This document shows, piece by piece, positions 8,883 to 17,818 of a DNA stretch of 64,000 nucleotides; position 1 is the first letter of the stretch, and the number at the start of each line of letters is the position of its first letter. The notes beneath the pieces were generated by a model. The model had not been told where the DNA came from. It saw only the letters and a program-made list of their open reading frames with translations, and searched no databases. The position numbers and the translations under genes are program-made. Source of the stretch: Candidatus Micrarchaeota archaeon (GTDB taxonomy: Archaea > Micrarchaeota > Micrarchaeia > Micrarchaeales > Micrarchaeaceae). The DNA is taken from NCBI GenBank assembly GCA_028866575.1, contig JAGWHU010000005.1, forward strand, positions 19,620 through 83,619. The letters are read 5' to 3'.

Positions 8883-9935
8883 ATGGCTGTGGACTTAAGC
8901 AAGCTAGTCAGCAAAAGAAGGCTCAACTTCGAGGAGCTGAGAGGCAGGAGCATAGCCATAGACGCGTACAACGTCATCTACCAGTTCCTTTCGATAATAA
9001 GGCAGCAGGACGGCACCCCGCTCATGGATTTCAAGGGCAACGTGACCAGCCACCTCTCCGGCATATTCTACAGGACCATAGACATCCTGGACTACGGGAT
9101 AAGGCCGATATACGTTTTCGATGGGATACCGTCAATACTCAAGCAGAAGACCACAATGGCAAGGATAAAGAGGAGGGATGAGGCGAGGAAGGCCTGGGAG
9201 GAGGCCAAGGAATCCGGGGATGTAGAGGCCATGCGCATGCATGCGATGGCCAGCACGAGGATAACAAAGGAGGTTGTTGAAAGCTCAAAGGAGCTCCTCA
9301 AGTACATGGGAATAGGATACGTGAATGCCCCAGGGGAGGGCGAGGCCCAGGCAAGCTACATGTGCAAGGAGGGCCTGGTCTATGCTGTTGCCAGCCAGGA
9401 CTATGACACGCTCCTTTTCGGCTCGAGGAACGTTGTCAGGAACCTCACCTTCAGCGGAAGGAGGAAGCTGCCAAGGAAGAACGTCTACATCAACGTCGAG
9501 CCGGAGATGGTGAGCCTGGAGGACACGCTCAACTCGCTCGGCATAAACCAGAGGCAGCTCATATGGCTCGGCATAATGCTGGGCACGGACTTCAACAACG
9601 GCATAAGGGGCGCCGGGCCCAAGACCGCGCTCAGGATAGCAAGGAACTCAAGCAGCATAGATGATGTGAAGGGCGCAATAATGGAAAGGTTCAAGACGGA
9701 ATTCGAGCTGGACATAAGAGAAGTGGAGGATCTGTTCACCAATCCTGAAGTGCGGGAGATGGACGGCGATGCGGTCGAGTCGCTTCTCAAGGGAAGCTAC
9801 GACAAGGGGAAGCTCGTCGATTTCATGTGCAGGGATCACGGGTTCTCAGAGGAAAGGATAGCAAAGACAGCGGAAAGGCTTGCGAAGGCGAAGCCCAGCA
9901 CGAACCAGAAAGGTATAGGCAGCTGGCTGAAATAG
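8883..9935 (+). CDS. fen: Flap endonuclease 1 (FEN1)
   Basis: Structure-specific 5' flap endonuclease, 350 residues, the usual archaeal length. N region with IAIDAYNVIYQFL (metal Asp) and YVFDG; internal I region with GEGEAQ and AVASQDYDTLLFG carrying the metal-binding acidic residues; helix-hairpin-helix near GTDFNNGIRGAGPKTA. The C-terminal QKGIGSWL is a PIP box for sliding-clamp binding. Acts in Okazaki fragment maturation alongside polymerase D encoded 5 kb away. Confidence 0.95.
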   Translation: MAVDLSKLVSKRRLNFEELRGRSIAIDAYNVIYQFLSIIRQQDGTPLMDFKGNVTSHLSGIFYRTIDILDYGIRPIYVFDGIPSILKQKTTMARIKRRDEARKAWEEAKESGDVEAMRMHAMASTRITKEVVESSKELLKYMGIGYVNAPGEGEAQASYMCKEGLVYAVASQDYDTLLFGSRNVVRNLTFSGRRKLPRKNVYINVEPEMVSLEDTLNSLGINQRQLIWLGIMLGTDFNNGIRGAGPKTALRIARNSSSIDDVKGAIMERFKTEFELDIREVEDLFTNPEVREMDGDAVESLLKGSYDKGKLVDFMCRDHGFSEERIAKTAERLAKAKPSTNQKGIGSWLK

Positions 9936-9937
9936 CA

Positions 9938-9946
9938 TTTATATAG
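9938..9946 (+). promoter_or_regulatory. Strong TATA box of the small basic protein gene
   Basis: TTTATATAG lies 48-56 bp upstream of the ATG at 9994, leaving a leader of about 20-25 nt that contains GGCAGGTG, a Shine-Dalgarno-like site 8 nt before the ATG. Confidence 0.55.
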
Positions 9947-9993
9947 CTTTAAGCAGATAGTATAGCCAGCAATTGTAAGGCAGGTGTGAATAT

Positions 9994-10104
9994 ATGCAGA
10001 TAAAGGTAAAAAGATCGACAAAGCGCATAGGCAAGTCCTACAGGAAGAAGCAGAAACTGAAGAGGCTCAGGCGGCCGCACAGGAAGCTCCTCAAGAAAAG
10101 ATAG
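9994..10104 (+). CDS. 36-residue very basic protein, possible ribosome- or RNA-associated
   Basis: ATG 9994 to TAG 10102-10104, 36 residues, about half Lys/Arg, no acidic residue: starts MQIKVKRSTKRIGKS and ends HRKLLKKR. It has its own TATA box and Shine-Dalgarno sequence, which argues for expression. Size and charge recall eL39/eL41, but it lacks the Trp-containing motifs of eL39 and does not look like eL41. Function unknown; an RNA-binding role is inference. Confidence 0.6.
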   Translation: MQIKVKRSTKRIGKSYRKKQKLKRLRRPHRKLLKKR

Positions 10105-10105
10105 C

Positions 10106-10699
10106 TCAGTATAGGTCGGAATACATCTGGTTGTTGAATTCGTAAGCAGATATGTTCTCGTTTATTTCCAGCGAATCCAGCATTTTCTGCTTGTCCTCGT
10201 ATTCCCTTATGCCGCTGCCGTCCATCACGTAGACCCTGTTTTTTAGCTCGTAGTAGACGAACACGTCCCTGTATGCCTCGACGGTGCGTATCAGCGCCTT
10301 AGCCGATGGGTTTCCCAGGTTGACAAGTATGCTGCACAGGAGTATCCCCTTGTCCATTGTGTCACCCATCATGAATGTAAGAGTCTCTTCGGGGGTGAGC
10401 CAGAACTGGAGCGGCAGCACTATGTCCGTTATGCTTTTCGTCACGAACTCGTGCGCCATGGATGCGGCCTCCTGGAAATTGGTTTCGTAGTCGTAATTCA
10501 GGAAGCGCTCCCTTATCTCCTTGGCCTTCTGCGCGACGCGCTCGTTGCCTGGCGTGACAAGCGTCGGCAACTCCGCGACAGACAGGCTTTCCTTCTCCTC
10601 GATGTATTCCTTGTACCTTGATATTATAGCTAGATATATCTGGTTCAGCCTCTGCTCCCTCTCGGCAGGGCTTTCGGACGAACCCTCCATTTTTACCAT
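10106..10699 (-). CDS. Transglutaminase-like fold protein with missing catalytic Cys (hypothetical)
   Basis: 197 residues. WLTPEETL followed by MGDTMDKGILLCSIL resembles the active-site region of archaeal transglutaminase-like proteins, where W.TPEETL..GGGDCxD.AILLASLL is typical. Here the nucleophile position in GDC is Thr (GDT, residue 114), and the expected downstream His is not apparent, although VYVMDGSG resembles the Asp segment. I infer a catalytically inactive relative, perhaps a binding protein. It ends 1 bp from the small basic gene and is convergent with it. Confidence 0.5.
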   Translation of the reverse strand: MVKMEGSSESPAEREQRLNQIYLAIISRYKEYIEEKESLSVAELPTLVTPGNERVAQKAKEIRERFLNYDYETNFQEAASMAHEFVTKSITDIVLPLQFWLTPEETLTFMMGDTMDKGILLCSILVNLGNPSAKALIRTVEAYRDVFVYYELKNRVYVMDGSGIREYEDKQKMLDSLEINENISAYEFNNQMYSDLY

Positions 10700-10832
10700 T
10701 ATAGTAATTGCTGCGAAGCATAAAAATAGCTTCTGTACTTACGGGCATGCCTTTTAAAGAGCTATCGGCGCAAAAAATGTCACATTATCAGCAATTATTG
10801 GACCATTTTCTGTGGATATGGAAAAAGATACA

Positions 10833-10841
10833 TTTATATAT
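10833..10841 (+). promoter_or_regulatory. TATA box of the membrane Nudix-like gene
   Basis: TTTATATAT lies 31-39 bp before the ATG at 10872, predicting a leader of only a few bases. Confidence 0.55.
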
Positions 10842-10871
10842 GAGGAGATGCGCTAATTTAGTCGTGATAGA

Positions 10872-11948
10872 ATGGCAGAAACCAAGGCCACAGTAACAGA
10901 AATGGCCCTGTGCCACGTTATAAAGGGAGGTAACAATATACTGCTCATAAAGTCAGACGAAGGAGTAAGCAAGGGCAAGTGGAACGCCCCGAACGGCGAG
11001 ATCGCCAAGGGAGAAGCCCCGGTAAAGAGCGCGATGCGCCACGTGTTCCAGCAAACCGGGCTTTACGTAAGCAAGGCCAACTACCACGGCACGGTAAGGC
11101 TTTTCCTCAACGGCAAGAACGAATACAGCTACAGGATCCACGTATTCTCGACCAAGCTCTTCAGCGGCGACCTGAAGCCCAACATAAAAGGGGAGGCAAA
11201 ATGGTTTGCGGTTTCGGAAGTGCCGTATTACGAGATGTGGGCCGATGACAAGTACTGGATAAACCTTGTCCTGCAAGGCAAGGAATTCGATGCTGATTTC
11301 TTCTTCGACGAGACCAACGAGAAGATAGTGAAATACCAGATAAAGGAGAGGCAGAAGGTGCTCCAGAAGATAATACTCCCGGTAATACTCGTAGCAGTGA
11401 TAGGCATTTTGATATTCGGTGTGGTAAGCATATACGGCAATGCCAAGAAGAGCTCCCAGGGCAAGACCTCAACAGCAAAGCCCATAGTTCTCCTGCCAGG
11501 CGGCAGCTCCACAATAAAGAACACGAGCAGCAGCACCTCAACAACAACAGTAAGGACAACCACAGTAAACACGAGCACTACGACTATACTTCCCCCTCCG
11601 CCAGCAACGATCACCATAGACAACATAAATGCCTTCTACAATTACAGCGGGCCTTCGTACGAGGGCAGCCAGTTCTGCGGGCAGGCCGCAAGGTCAGAGG
11701 TGCTTTACGCGAAGAGGATATTTACAGGCAACACTATGTTCTACATGAACCAGACAGTATACAGCTACGGATGCAACCTGACGATAACTAGAATATATTC
11801 AACAACGCCTGGATTCGTGGTGAACAAAACAGTTCCAGCGCTGCCGCTCCACCTGCCCCCTGGATCGACGCAGTACATAGAGATACAGCTTAGGACGCCG
11901 AACAGCACGTTCGTCGGGCCTATGTCTGTAACATTCAATGCAAGGTAA
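10872..11948 (+). CDS. Membrane-tethered Nudix-domain protein with degenerate Nudix box
   Basis: 358 residues in three parts. Residues 10-150 form a Nudix-like domain with GEIAKGE and RHVFQQTGL in the Nudix box position; the consensus is REUxEExGU, so Arg is kept but the three catalytic Glu are His, Gln, Gln. Residues 167-189 are a single transmembrane helix. Residues 195-236 are a Ser/Thr-rich linker, followed by a beta-rich extracytoplasmic domain with two Cys (near 268 and 305). Likely topology: Nudix inside, C-terminal domain outside. Hydrolase activity is unlikely; ligand sensing across the membrane is inference. Confidence 0.65.
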   Translation: MAETKATVTEMALCHVIKGGNNILLIKSDEGVSKGKWNAPNGEIAKGEAPVKSAMRHVFQQTGLYVSKANYHGTVRLFLNGKNEYSYRIHVFSTKLFSGDLKPNIKGEAKWFAVSEVPYYEMWADDKYWINLVLQGKEFDADFFFDETNEKIVKYQIKERQKVLQKIILPVILVAVIGILIFGVVSIYGNAKKSSQGKTSTAKPIVLLPGGSSTIKNTSSSTSTTTVRTTTVNTSTTTILPPPPATITIDNINAFYNYSGPSYEGSQFCGQAARSEVLYAKRIFTGNTMFYMNQTVYSYGCNLTITRIYSTTPGFVVNKTVPALPLHLPPGSTQYIEIQLRTPNSTFVGPMSVTFNAR

Positions 11949-12037
11949 GCGCGCATATACAGCTCCGGCTTTCCCTTGCAAAGCAATCCCTACCAATTTT
12001 TATCCCTTTTCTCATATACTTATAGTTGGTGGTGGTC

Positions 12038-13765
12038 TTGGAGAACAGGGTTATTGCCGACATGCTGGACGAGATCGCATCCATGCTCAGCATAGAGGAG
12101 ACGCAAAGCTCGAGGTTCGAGGTCAGGGCCTACAGGAAGGCTGCGCTTACCGTGGGAACGCTTCAGGAGCAGGTCGAGGACATATACAGGAAGGAAGGTA
12201 CGAAGGGGCTGATGGAGCTTCCGGGCATAGGGAAGGGAATAGCTGGCTCCATAGAGGAATACATCAAGACAGGGCACATGAAGAAATACGAGATGCTCAA
12301 GAGGAAGTACCCGATAGACATGAAGGGCCTGACCAACATAGAGGGGCTTGGGGCCAAGAGGGCGGTTGCTCTCTACAAGGAGCTTGGCGTCAGGAGCATA
12401 GCGGATTTGAAGAAGGTGGTCGAGGAGCACAGGATAAGCAAGCTCCCGGGATTCGGGGAGAAGAGCGAAAGCGCAATAGGGAAGAACATAAAGCTCGAGG
12501 AAGCAAGGAAGGGAAGGATGCTCCTGGGTGATGCGTTCCCCGTTGCAGAGCGCATCGCCGGCAAGCTGGCTGGCAGCAAGCTTGTCGATACTGTAATGGT
12601 AGCGGGATCGCTCAGGCGCATGCGCGAGACTATAGGAGACATAGACATACTCGCGCTTGCTGACGACAGCTCCAAGGTCATGGATTTCTTCTCCGGGCTT
12701 CCAGAGGTTTCAAGTGTAGTGGCAAAGGGCAGGACCAAGACAACGGTAAACCTAGAGATAGGCCTGAACTGCGACTTGCGTGTCATAGCGCCAGAGAGCT
12801 TCGGCGCTGCGCTGCAGTATTTCACAGGGAGCAGGGACCACAACGTGCAGGTGAGGACCATAGCCGTAAACAAGGGCTACAAGCTGAACGAGTACGGGCT
12901 GTTCGACTCCAAGGGCAAGATAATACCCACAAAGGACGAGAGCGCGATATACGAGCGGCTTGGCATGCAGTACATGCCCCCGGAGATGAGGGAGGCGAGG
13001 GGCGAGGTAAAGCTTGCCCAAGTTGGAAAGATACCCGAACTGGTTGATCTGAGGGACGTGAGGGGCGACATGCATACGCACACCAACGATACCGACGGGG
13101 CAAACAGCATAGAGGAGATGGCTGATGCAGCTATAAATGCAGGGCACGAGTACTTCGCCACTACAAACCACACCAAGAGCCTCGGCATTGCAAGGGGTAT
13201 GGACGAAAAGCAGTTCGCCAGGTTCTTCAGGCGCGTTGACAAGCTAAACGAATCCCTAGATGGCAAGATAACGATACTGAAGGGCGCTGAGGTCGACATA
13301 CTCAAGGACGGGAGGCTGGACCTGTCAAGGGAGTGCCTGGAATCCATGGACTGCGTTGTTGCAGCCATACATTCATCCTTCAAGATGTCGGAAAAGGAGA
13401 TGACCGACAGGATAATCAAGGCGCTGGATACAGGCCTTGTCGACATACTCGCGCACCCTACCGGAAGGGAGATAAACATAAGGGAGCAGTACCCGCTTGA
13501 TATCGAGAGGGTTTTCGAGGCATCGGAGCGCAACGGCGTGGCGCTGGAGATAAATGCATTCCCGAACAGGCTTGACCTCAACGACACCAACATAATGAAG
13601 GCGTCGCACTACAAGGTAAGCTTCTCATTGGGTACTGATGCGCACAGGACCTCGCACCTCGGATTCATGAAGTACGGGGTCGGCACGGCAAGAAGGGGCT
13701 GGCTCACCAAGGACAGGATAATCAGCACGCTGCCGCTGAAGCGCCTGATGAAGGAATTGGCCTGA
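12038..13765 (+). CDS. polX: PolX family DNA polymerase with PHP domain
   Basis: About 575 residues. N-terminal helix-hairpin-helix domain (ELPGIGKG, GLGAKRA), polymerase beta palm with GSLRR and GDIDIL (metal Asp pair) and CDLRV (third Asp), then a C-terminal PHP phosphoesterase domain starting DMHTHTNDTDG with further His/Asp metal motifs (TTNHTKS, AHPTGR, GTDAH). Gap-filling polymerase with 3'-5' exonuclease/AP-endonuclease type processing in base excision repair. Start at TTG 12038 gives the family-like MENRVIADMLDEIA; GTG 12029/12032 and TTG 12026 are alternatives. A TATA element near 12008-12018 favours the later start. Confidence 0.92.
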   Translation: MENRVIADMLDEIASMLSIEETQSSRFEVRAYRKAALTVGTLQEQVEDIYRKEGTKGLMELPGIGKGIAGSIEEYIKTGHMKKYEMLKRKYPIDMKGLTNIEGLGAKRAVALYKELGVRSIADLKKVVEEHRISKLPGFGEKSESAIGKNIKLEEARKGRMLLGDAFPVAERIAGKLAGSKLVDTVMVAGSLRRMRETIGDIDILALADDSSKVMDFFSGLPEVSSVVAKGRTKTTVNLEIGLNCDLRVIAPESFGAALQYFTGSRDHNVQVRTIAVNKGYKLNEYGLFDSKGKIIPTKDESAIYERLGMQYMPPEMREARGEVKLAQVGKIPELVDLRDVRGDMHTHTNDTDGANSIEEMADAAINAGHEYFATTNHTKSLGIARGMDEKQFARFFRRVDKLNESLDGKITILKGAEVDILKDGRLDLSRECLESMDCVVAAIHSSFKMSEKEMTDRIIKALDTGLVDILAHPTGREINIREQYPLDIERVFEASERNGVALEINAFPNRLDLNDTNIMKASHYKVSFSLGTDAHRTSHLGFMKYGVGTARRGWLTKDRIISTLPLKRLMKELA

Positions 13766-13798
13766 CTGTTTTGCCGTTGCGCGAATGACGTACATCCA

Positions 13799-13810
13799 GA
13801 TAACATATAA
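13799..13810 (+). promoter_or_regulatory. TATA box upstream of the 13.8-kb membrane protein
   Basis: GATAACATATAA lies only 11-22 bp before the ATG at 13821, closer than the usual 25-30 bp, so translation may begin at the in-frame TTG at 13845 instead. Confidence 0.4.
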
Positions 13811-13820
13811 ATATTAGGAA

Positions 13821-14375
13821 ATGCGCTTTACTAACAGTGGTAAATTGAGCCTATACGACAAGCCGCACAGGCTTTTTGGGAAGCACGTGGCAATGCCTAT
13901 TGCGGCCCATTACACCAAAAAGGCGCTGGGTGCAGTCAAGGGAATAGCGATTGCCGGGTCTGTTTGGGCAGGCACGGAGCTGCTGGCGCACGGTGTTGAC
14001 AATCTTTTCAACGGAATCAGCATAAGGAACAACATAGGCATGGAATCCGCATACATCGCTGCAGGTGTTGGGCTTACATACATACCAAAAGTAGTGAAGG
14101 ACCTTTGGAGGGGCGAATTGAAGGCCAGCGAGCTGGCCCTGGGGGCAGTGGGGATTGTGGGCTCTGGCGCAGCATACAATTACATGCCAAGCATAAATTC
14201 CTGCATAAACGGCATACTTACCGCGCCGAATCCGTTGCAGCACCAGATGTCCCTAACGAACCCGGAAATGGGTGCTGCGCTGCTCACCATAGGCCTGATT
14301 ACAGGAGTGGTGTGGCAGGGAGTGACTGACATAAGGTCCTATTCGTCCAGGAAAAGGGAGAAATCCGCTACATGA
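13821..14375 (+). CDS. Small integral membrane protein, unknown function
   Basis: 184 residues with about four hydrophobic stretches: residues 35-55 (ALGAVKGIAIAGSVWAGTEL), 74-90, 105-120 and 150-170. Short polar loops and a basic C-terminal tail (SRKREKS). No motif recognised. ATG 13821 is used here, with TTG 13845 possible. The last 8 bases overlap the end of the convergent DP2 gene. Confidence 0.6.
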   Translation: MRFTNSGKLSLYDKPHRLFGKHVAMPIAAHYTKKALGAVKGIAIAGSVWAGTELLAHGVDNLFNGISIRNNIGMESAYIAAGVGLTYIPKVVKDLWRGELKASELALGAVGIVGSGAAYNYMPSINSCINGILTAPNPLQHQMSLTNPEMGAALLTIGLITGVVWQGVTDIRSYSSRKREKSAT

Positions 14376-17300
14376 ACCTTGAGAGGTTGAACTGCTTTAC
14401 AGGAGCATTGGGCTCGGCGTCCGTGCCGAATACGTCCCTTATCTCCTCCTTTATCAGCACAAGGCGCTGCTTTATGTAGGGCTCGAGGTCGTACCTGTCG
14501 GCCAGGTCTATGGCCATGGTAAGGTATTTCTCTATGCTGCCCTTTGAGATCGTGAGCACCAGCTTTCCGTTGCACCGCGTGCATTTGCCTATCAATGGGA
14601 CCCTCCTGTACTTGGCGTTGCATGCGACGCACCTGAAGCTCTGCCTGGAGAACGAGTGCATGTTACCTATCAGGTCCGGTATGAAGTGGCTGAGGAGCAG
14701 TCGCTTTGCGGAATCCGCCTTGTCTACGCTGTAGAGCATGTCTATCAGCCTGAACTGCGCCTCTATCTTTTCCTTCATGCTGTTCAGCCTGGTGTATATG
14801 CTCTTGTGCGGCGAGCCGTTTATCGCGTCTATGCCGCTCAGGTGGGTGAACATTATGTCCGAGAATTCGTGGCTTTCCTTGAGCCTGTCCCTTACTATGC
14901 ACACCTCTGCTTCCGACGGGGACGCATACTGGTTGGTCTTCTCGTAGAAGTCCAGGCCGTAGCTTGTTACCACTTCCATCTCGTGCACCTCGTCGTCTAT
15001 CTCGCTCACGTCCAGCTTTGTAGTAAGTATGAGCGGAGCGTCCATGGTGCCGCCTATGGTCACGGGCAGGTAGCTCCTTGAGAAGTTGATCAGCGCGTCC
15101 ATGAGCAGCATCATCGTGTCCTCGTCGCCGTCGCAGTTCCTCCTCCTGGCGCAGATTACGTACGGATGCGCAAAGCCCACATGCGCATCGGTGAAACCTG
15201 CTATCCTGCAAAGCACGCCTGCGCTAGTGTGCGGGGAGAGCGTTATCACGTAGTGTCCAACCAGGTCTTCCATCGAGCTTATGTTGTAGAACGGCTCCAT
15301 CTTGTAGAATTTCACGAGCAGCTGGTCTATGAACTTCGCGACGTTGAGCATGCACTGCGCTCCGTCCCTGTTTATCACTATGTCCTGCGGGAACATTTCC
15401 ACGAGCTGGTCCTCACCAGTAAGCTCCTTGCCGTAGCAGTCCCTCTCGTAACCCATATCCCTTAGCTTTTCCACAGGAACCATCACCTCCCTTGGATAGA
15501 AGTGTGTCATCGGCATGTCCGTGGCATCAAACCTGGAAGTGCCGTCCTTGAATATGTGCACGTTGTTCATGGCGCGCAATATCCCCTTCTCCATTGGCTC
15601 TGGTATCTTGTCCCTGTTCATGAGGAGCTTGACGCCCTTGAAGCTCTTGCTTAGCGAATTCACGCCGAGCCCTGACATTGCGGATTCTATCAGCTCCATT
15701 ATGTGTATGCTCCTCTGCTCCTTCGCGTATGCGTTGCCGCCGCAATTTGGGCATACGCGCTTCTCCGTTACCCTTCCGCAACTGGCGCAGGTTCGCTCAA
15801 GGCGCGCGAAGGAGCCGTGCTTGCTGCAATACGGCTGGGAGAGCACCTCCCTACCGGACCTGCACCTGTACTTTGCAACTTCCACGCTTATGCCCCTGTT
15901 GCCGAACTTGTTTTTCTCGTTGCTGTATACCTTCGTTATGCTTCGCTCCTTGCCGCCTGATTCGCCAACAGGGAACAGCACATGCGGCGAGGGCTTCATG
16001 AGCCTTTCCTTTGCCTTTTCCGGCCTTCCTATCCTTCCGCCTATTCTTGTTGCCCTGCGCATGACCTTGAACGGCGCCACGGAGTTGACATTCTCTAGAG
16101 ATGTCTTGGATTCGTCATATTCGTGGGTTTTGGACATGTCAAGCGCACCGTCCTTGGAAAAGCCCAACGACGCAAGCAGGCTCTGCGCATGCTCGCCATC
16201 GACAGTAATGGACCTTTCCCCCTCGGCATGGGGTATGCAAAGCCTTTCCATGACCTCCACTATGGAGTCGTCCCCGTGCGCCTTGGGGAAGGTTATCCTT
16301 TTTACCCCGAAAAGGCCTTCCTGAGCGCCCTCCACCTCAGACATGGAAACGCATTCGGACAGGATGCCAAGCTCCTGCGTGCTTATGTCCGAATAGTCGT
16401 ATATGTATTGGGGGTGCATAGGTACCCCGTGCCTCTGCGACAATTCGTATGCAGACCTGAAGCCAGTTTTTCCGGGCGCATCTGCACCCGATGCCTTGAG
16501 CTGCTCAGTCCAGTACTCCTCAACGTAGCTCGTTGGCTGCAGCGGCGTATTCGACTTCTTGAAGTCGCCGTACGTTACTAGTATGTCACCGACTGATATT
16601 ATCTTCGTGACCCTGCCCTTGAGCGCGCGTGCGGTTTCTGCGTCGCTTATCCTCAAGGCCTCTCCAGTGTCAAGCTTCACGAACGGGCCCTCTATGCTGT
16701 CTACCGGCGCGGCAACGCATCCCTTTCCGGGCTTTTCGACCCTCAGCTGGGTGCCGCAGACTATGAAATCGTCTAGTATTATCATTGTTGCTGGGTTGAA
16801 GCCTTTCGCGGCTATTCCGGTTATCCTCGACCTGCCGTACCTCAGCCTGAACCCGCCGTTCCTGTTCGGGTATGCGATGACCGGCCTTCCAGCTACCAGC
16901 TCCTGCAGGAATACCGCGCTTGTCTTGGATTTTTCCTTTGGATCCTCCTTTGCAGGGCTCTTGTCGAATCTTATGATGCTGTTGAGCCAGTTCCAGTCAA
17001 GGTCGAAGGCTTTGGTGTACTTCAGCACGCTCTTCGCCTTCTGCGCTATGCCCTCGCATATGACTAGGCCTATCCCGCCGCGCACCTTGTTCGTTATCAT
17101 TTCCTCCTTGCCGGACTTGTCAAGCCTCTTTATGTTGCGGTGTATGTTTATCTCTATCCTTTCCGTGGGCATCCCGTCAACGCATACGCTAAGGTTCTCC
17201 AGTATGACCCTCATGTCGCTTTCCGGGGGGTAGTACTGCAGCCTTGCTATCCTTGCATGGTACAGCTGCATCTCCTCTATGCACCTTTCCACCTCTGATT

Positions 17301-17814
17301 GCTGCGCCCTGTATGCGCCTATCCCGAGCAGCTTCCTCCCGTAATCTGCGAGCGCAACGGACATCGCTGCGCCCGTACCGCCCGCTCCCCTTATCGGCCC
17401 TGCATACACTATTGCGATGTAATCGGAACCGTCGGCGCTCTTGTGGAGCACCACTGCCTGCAGGCCCTCGGTAGCCGCCACGACCACTGCATCGGTTAGT
17501 ATTGCAAGCCCCACGCGGACAGCTATCGTAAGCCTTTCCTCTACATCCTTTCCGGAGAATGCGCTCCCGGTGCATATCTCCTTCACCATATCGAATGCAA
17601 GCTCCTTCCTTCCCCTTCCCTCCATTTTTCCCTTTATCATCCCCGTAAGGCCCTCTATGCCTATTATTCCCTCAACCCTTGATGCGAGGTCAGGAGCGGG
17701 CTTAATCTCAACGAACCTTTCAGGGTCAAGGCCCCTCTCCCTTGCGCCTGTGGCAACTGAGTAAGCAGCGTCGAAATCCGTCTTGAGCCTGCCGAAGTAA
17801 CCGGAGGTGTCCAT
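14368..17814 (-). CDS. polC: DNA polymerase D large subunit DP2
   Basis: Catalytic subunit of the archaeal replicative polymerase D, 1148 residues from ATG 17814, 4 bp after the DP1 stop. Features: an N-terminal region ending in GGTGAAMS, a two-barrel catalytic core with NCDGDEDTMMLLMD carrying the metal-binding Asp residues (near residue 910), a zinc site with CSKHGSFARLERTCASC and CPNCGG, a C-terminal zinc site (CVACNAKYRR ... CTRC) and a C-terminal PIP-like KQFNLSRFM. The frame extends 31 codons upstream but that part lies within DP1 and is not family-like. Confidence 0.95.
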   Translation of the reverse strand: MDTSGYFGRLKTDFDAAYSVATGARERGLDPERFVEIKPAPDLASRVEGIIGIEGLTGMIKGKMEGRGRKELAFDMVKEICTGSAFSGKDVEERLTIAVRVGLAILTDAVVVAATEGLQAVVLHKSADGSDYIAIVYAGPIRGAGGTGAAMSVALADYGRKLLGIGAYRAQQSEVERCIEEMQLYHARIARLQYYPPESDMRVILENLSVCVDGMPTERIEINIHRNIKRLDKSGKEEMITNKVRGGIGLVICEGIAQKAKSVLKYTKAFDLDWNWLNSIIRFDKSPAKEDPKEKSKTSAVFLQELVAGRPVIAYPNRNGGFRLRYGRSRITGIAAKGFNPATMIILDDFIVCGTQLRVEKPGKGCVAAPVDSIEGPFVKLDTGEALRISDAETARALKGRVTKIISVGDILVTYGDFKKSNTPLQPTSYVEEYWTEQLKASGADAPGKTGFRSAYELSQRHGVPMHPQYIYDYSDISTQELGILSECVSMSEVEGAQEGLFGVKRITFPKAHGDDSIVEVMERLCIPHAEGERSITVDGEHAQSLLASLGFSKDGALDMSKTHEYDESKTSLENVNSVAPFKVMRRATRIGGRIGRPEKAKERLMKPSPHVLFPVGESGGKERSITKVYSNEKNKFGNRGISVEVAKYRCRSGREVLSQPYCSKHGSFARLERTCASCGRVTEKRVCPNCGGNAYAKEQRSIHIMELIESAMSGLGVNSLSKSFKGVKLLMNRDKIPEPMEKGILRAMNNVHIFKDGTSRFDATDMPMTHFYPREVMVPVEKLRDMGYERDCYGKELTGEDQLVEMFPQDIVINRDGAQCMLNVAKFIDQLLVKFYKMEPFYNISSMEDLVGHYVITLSPHTSAGVLCRIAGFTDAHVGFAHPYVICARRRNCDGDEDTMMLLMDALINFSRSYLPVTIGGTMDAPLILTTKLDVSEIDDEVHEMEVVTSYGLDFYEKTNQYASPSEAEVCIVRDRLKESHEFSDIMFTHLSGIDAINGSPHKSIYTRLNSMKEKIEAQFRLIDMLYSVDKADSAKRLLLSHFIPDLIGNMHSFSRQSFRCVACNAKYRRVPLIGKCTRCNGKLVLTISKGSIEKYLTMAIDLADRYDLEPYIKQRLVLIKEEIRDVFGTDAEPNAPVKQFNLSRFM

Positions 17815-17818
17815 AGCA

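Noticed and set aside
9994..10104. Annotation of the 36-aa gene as eL39 or eL41
   Set aside because: Charge and size fit loosely, but the Trp-containing eL39 pattern is absent and the sequence does not match eL41.
13821..14375. Start at ATG 13821 as certain
   Set aside because: The TATA box is only 11-22 bp upstream, so the start is kept provisional with TTG 13845 as an alternative.
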